64,000 nt of DNA from Spiribacter sp. 1M189 (GTDB lineage Bacteria > Pseudomonadota > Gammaproteobacteria > Nitrococcales > Nitrococcaceae): the NCBI RefSeq assembly GCF_040838345.1, contig NZ_JBAKFF010000001.1:248001-312000 (forward strand). Reading direction: 5' to 3'. The stretch's first letter is position 1. Every line of letters starts with the position of its first letter. A model generated the notes under the pieces. It was not told where the DNA came from. It made no database searches and saw only the letters and a program-made list of their open reading frames with translations. Shown in pieces: positions 63,731 through 64,000 of this stretch. A program made the position numbers and the translations under genes.

Positions 63731-64000
63731 CTAGCTCATGGCGACCCAGGCGCTGCACCAGCCGTTGACGTTGACCAGCTTGCCCGGGAAAGCCGTGCAG
63801 CCGCCCCATTCCGCATCGGAATCGCCGAGATAGAGACGGCAGTTGCCGCAGATGGCACCCGGCTCACGCATGTCGTCCTTGTCAGCCGCATTGTTGACGT
63901 AGTTCAGGGCGATGGCCGTGGGGTCATCCTCCGAGAGCTTCGGCATATCCTGGGCCAGGGCGTTCGAGCCACGCACGCTCATGTAGGCGAGCGGTGCAGC
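63731..64000 (-). CDS. high-potential iron-sulfur protein (5' end outside the window)
   Basis: The reading frame is open to the right edge, so the N-terminus (probably a Tat signal, as in other HiPIPs) is missing; the visible 89 residues are the mature protein. The four cluster cysteines are in CGNC, GGC and GWC in the order C-x2-C-x15-C-x14-C, with MPKLSEDDPTAIALNYVNNA before them, as in Ectothiorhodospira HiPIPs. It carries electrons in the periplasm, usually to cytochrome oxidases or photosynthetic reaction centres. Acidic residues suit a halophile. Confidence 0.92.
   Translation of the reverse strand, partial: AAPLAYMSVRGSNALAQDMPKLSEDDPTAIALNYVNNAADKDDMREPGAICGNCRLYLGDSDAEWGGCTAFPGKLVNVNGWCSAWVAMS

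Overview
The window is one stretch of compact, GC-rich bacterial chromosome with no mobile element, CRISPR array, rRNA or tRNA gene that I can see. The gene content (PrmB, the leuCDB-asd-fimV-truA-trpF-accD-folC-dedD-cvpA-purF-metZ order, ffh-rpsP-rimM-trmD-rplS, minCDE, gloB/rnhA/dnaQ, LpxH, EpmA, PilV/W/X) is that of a gammaproteobacterium. A high-potential iron-sulfur protein at the right edge, a complete glycine-betaine ABC importer and acidic proteins suggest a halophilic member of the Ectothiorhodospiraceae (Spiribacter- or Halorhodospira-like). This is inference from content; no 16S gene is present.

Layout. 1-4.9 kb: the end of epmA, then psd and an SCO-type copper chaperone on the minus strand, and divergently prmB, aroC and an MFS permease. 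4.9-21.7 kb: a nearly uninterrupted plus-strand array, leuC-leuD-leuB-asd-fimV-truA-trpF-trpB-trpA-accD-folC-dedD-cvpA-purF-metZ-glycerate kinase. It is tied together by many stop/start overlaps and combines leucine, lysine/threonine/methionine, tryptophan, fatty-acid, folate and purine synthesis with cell-envelope functions. 21.7-25.0 kb: proVWX, closed by an intrinsic terminator. 25-31.3 kb: a small HEAT-like protein, lpxH, gltX, cysS, then a CorB-type protein and a CcsA-like protein on the minus strand. 31.4-34.8 kb: SRP and ribosome maturation genes. 34.8-42.2 kb: serB, msrB, an acetolactate synthase large subunit without its small subunit, htpG and minCDE. 42.2-48.2 kb: mltD and gloB, then methyltransferase, rnhA, dnaQ, HAD phosphatase and a CinA-like domain. 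48.1-51 kb: an unfamiliar polytopic membrane protein with an internal repeat, a 63-residue membrane protein and a sodium:solute symporter. 51-57 kb: chalcone-isomerase-like and DUF3833 lipoproteins, a cysteine-less glutaredoxin/DUF3429 fusion, cardiolipin synthase, a second MltD-like enzyme, a TerB-like protein and an orphan. 57-60 kb: a class II ribonucleotide reductase split into two genes (nrdJa, nrdJb) behind a promoter with a candidate pair of NrdR boxes. 60-64 kb: pilVWX, a D-amino-acid aminotransferase, a DsbG-like protein and the start-truncated HiPIP gene.

The less ordinary observations are: (1) a recurrent -10-like hexamer exactly 6-7 bases before start codons, which suggests leaderless mRNAs; (2) the split NrdJ with its regulatory boxes; (3) the repeat-bearing membrane protein / small protein / symporter unit; (4) the Cys-less glutaredoxin-DUF3429 fusion; and (5) a hairpin that covers the proV ribosome-binding site. 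I found no clearly new defence or mobile system here. The window is mainly housekeeping.
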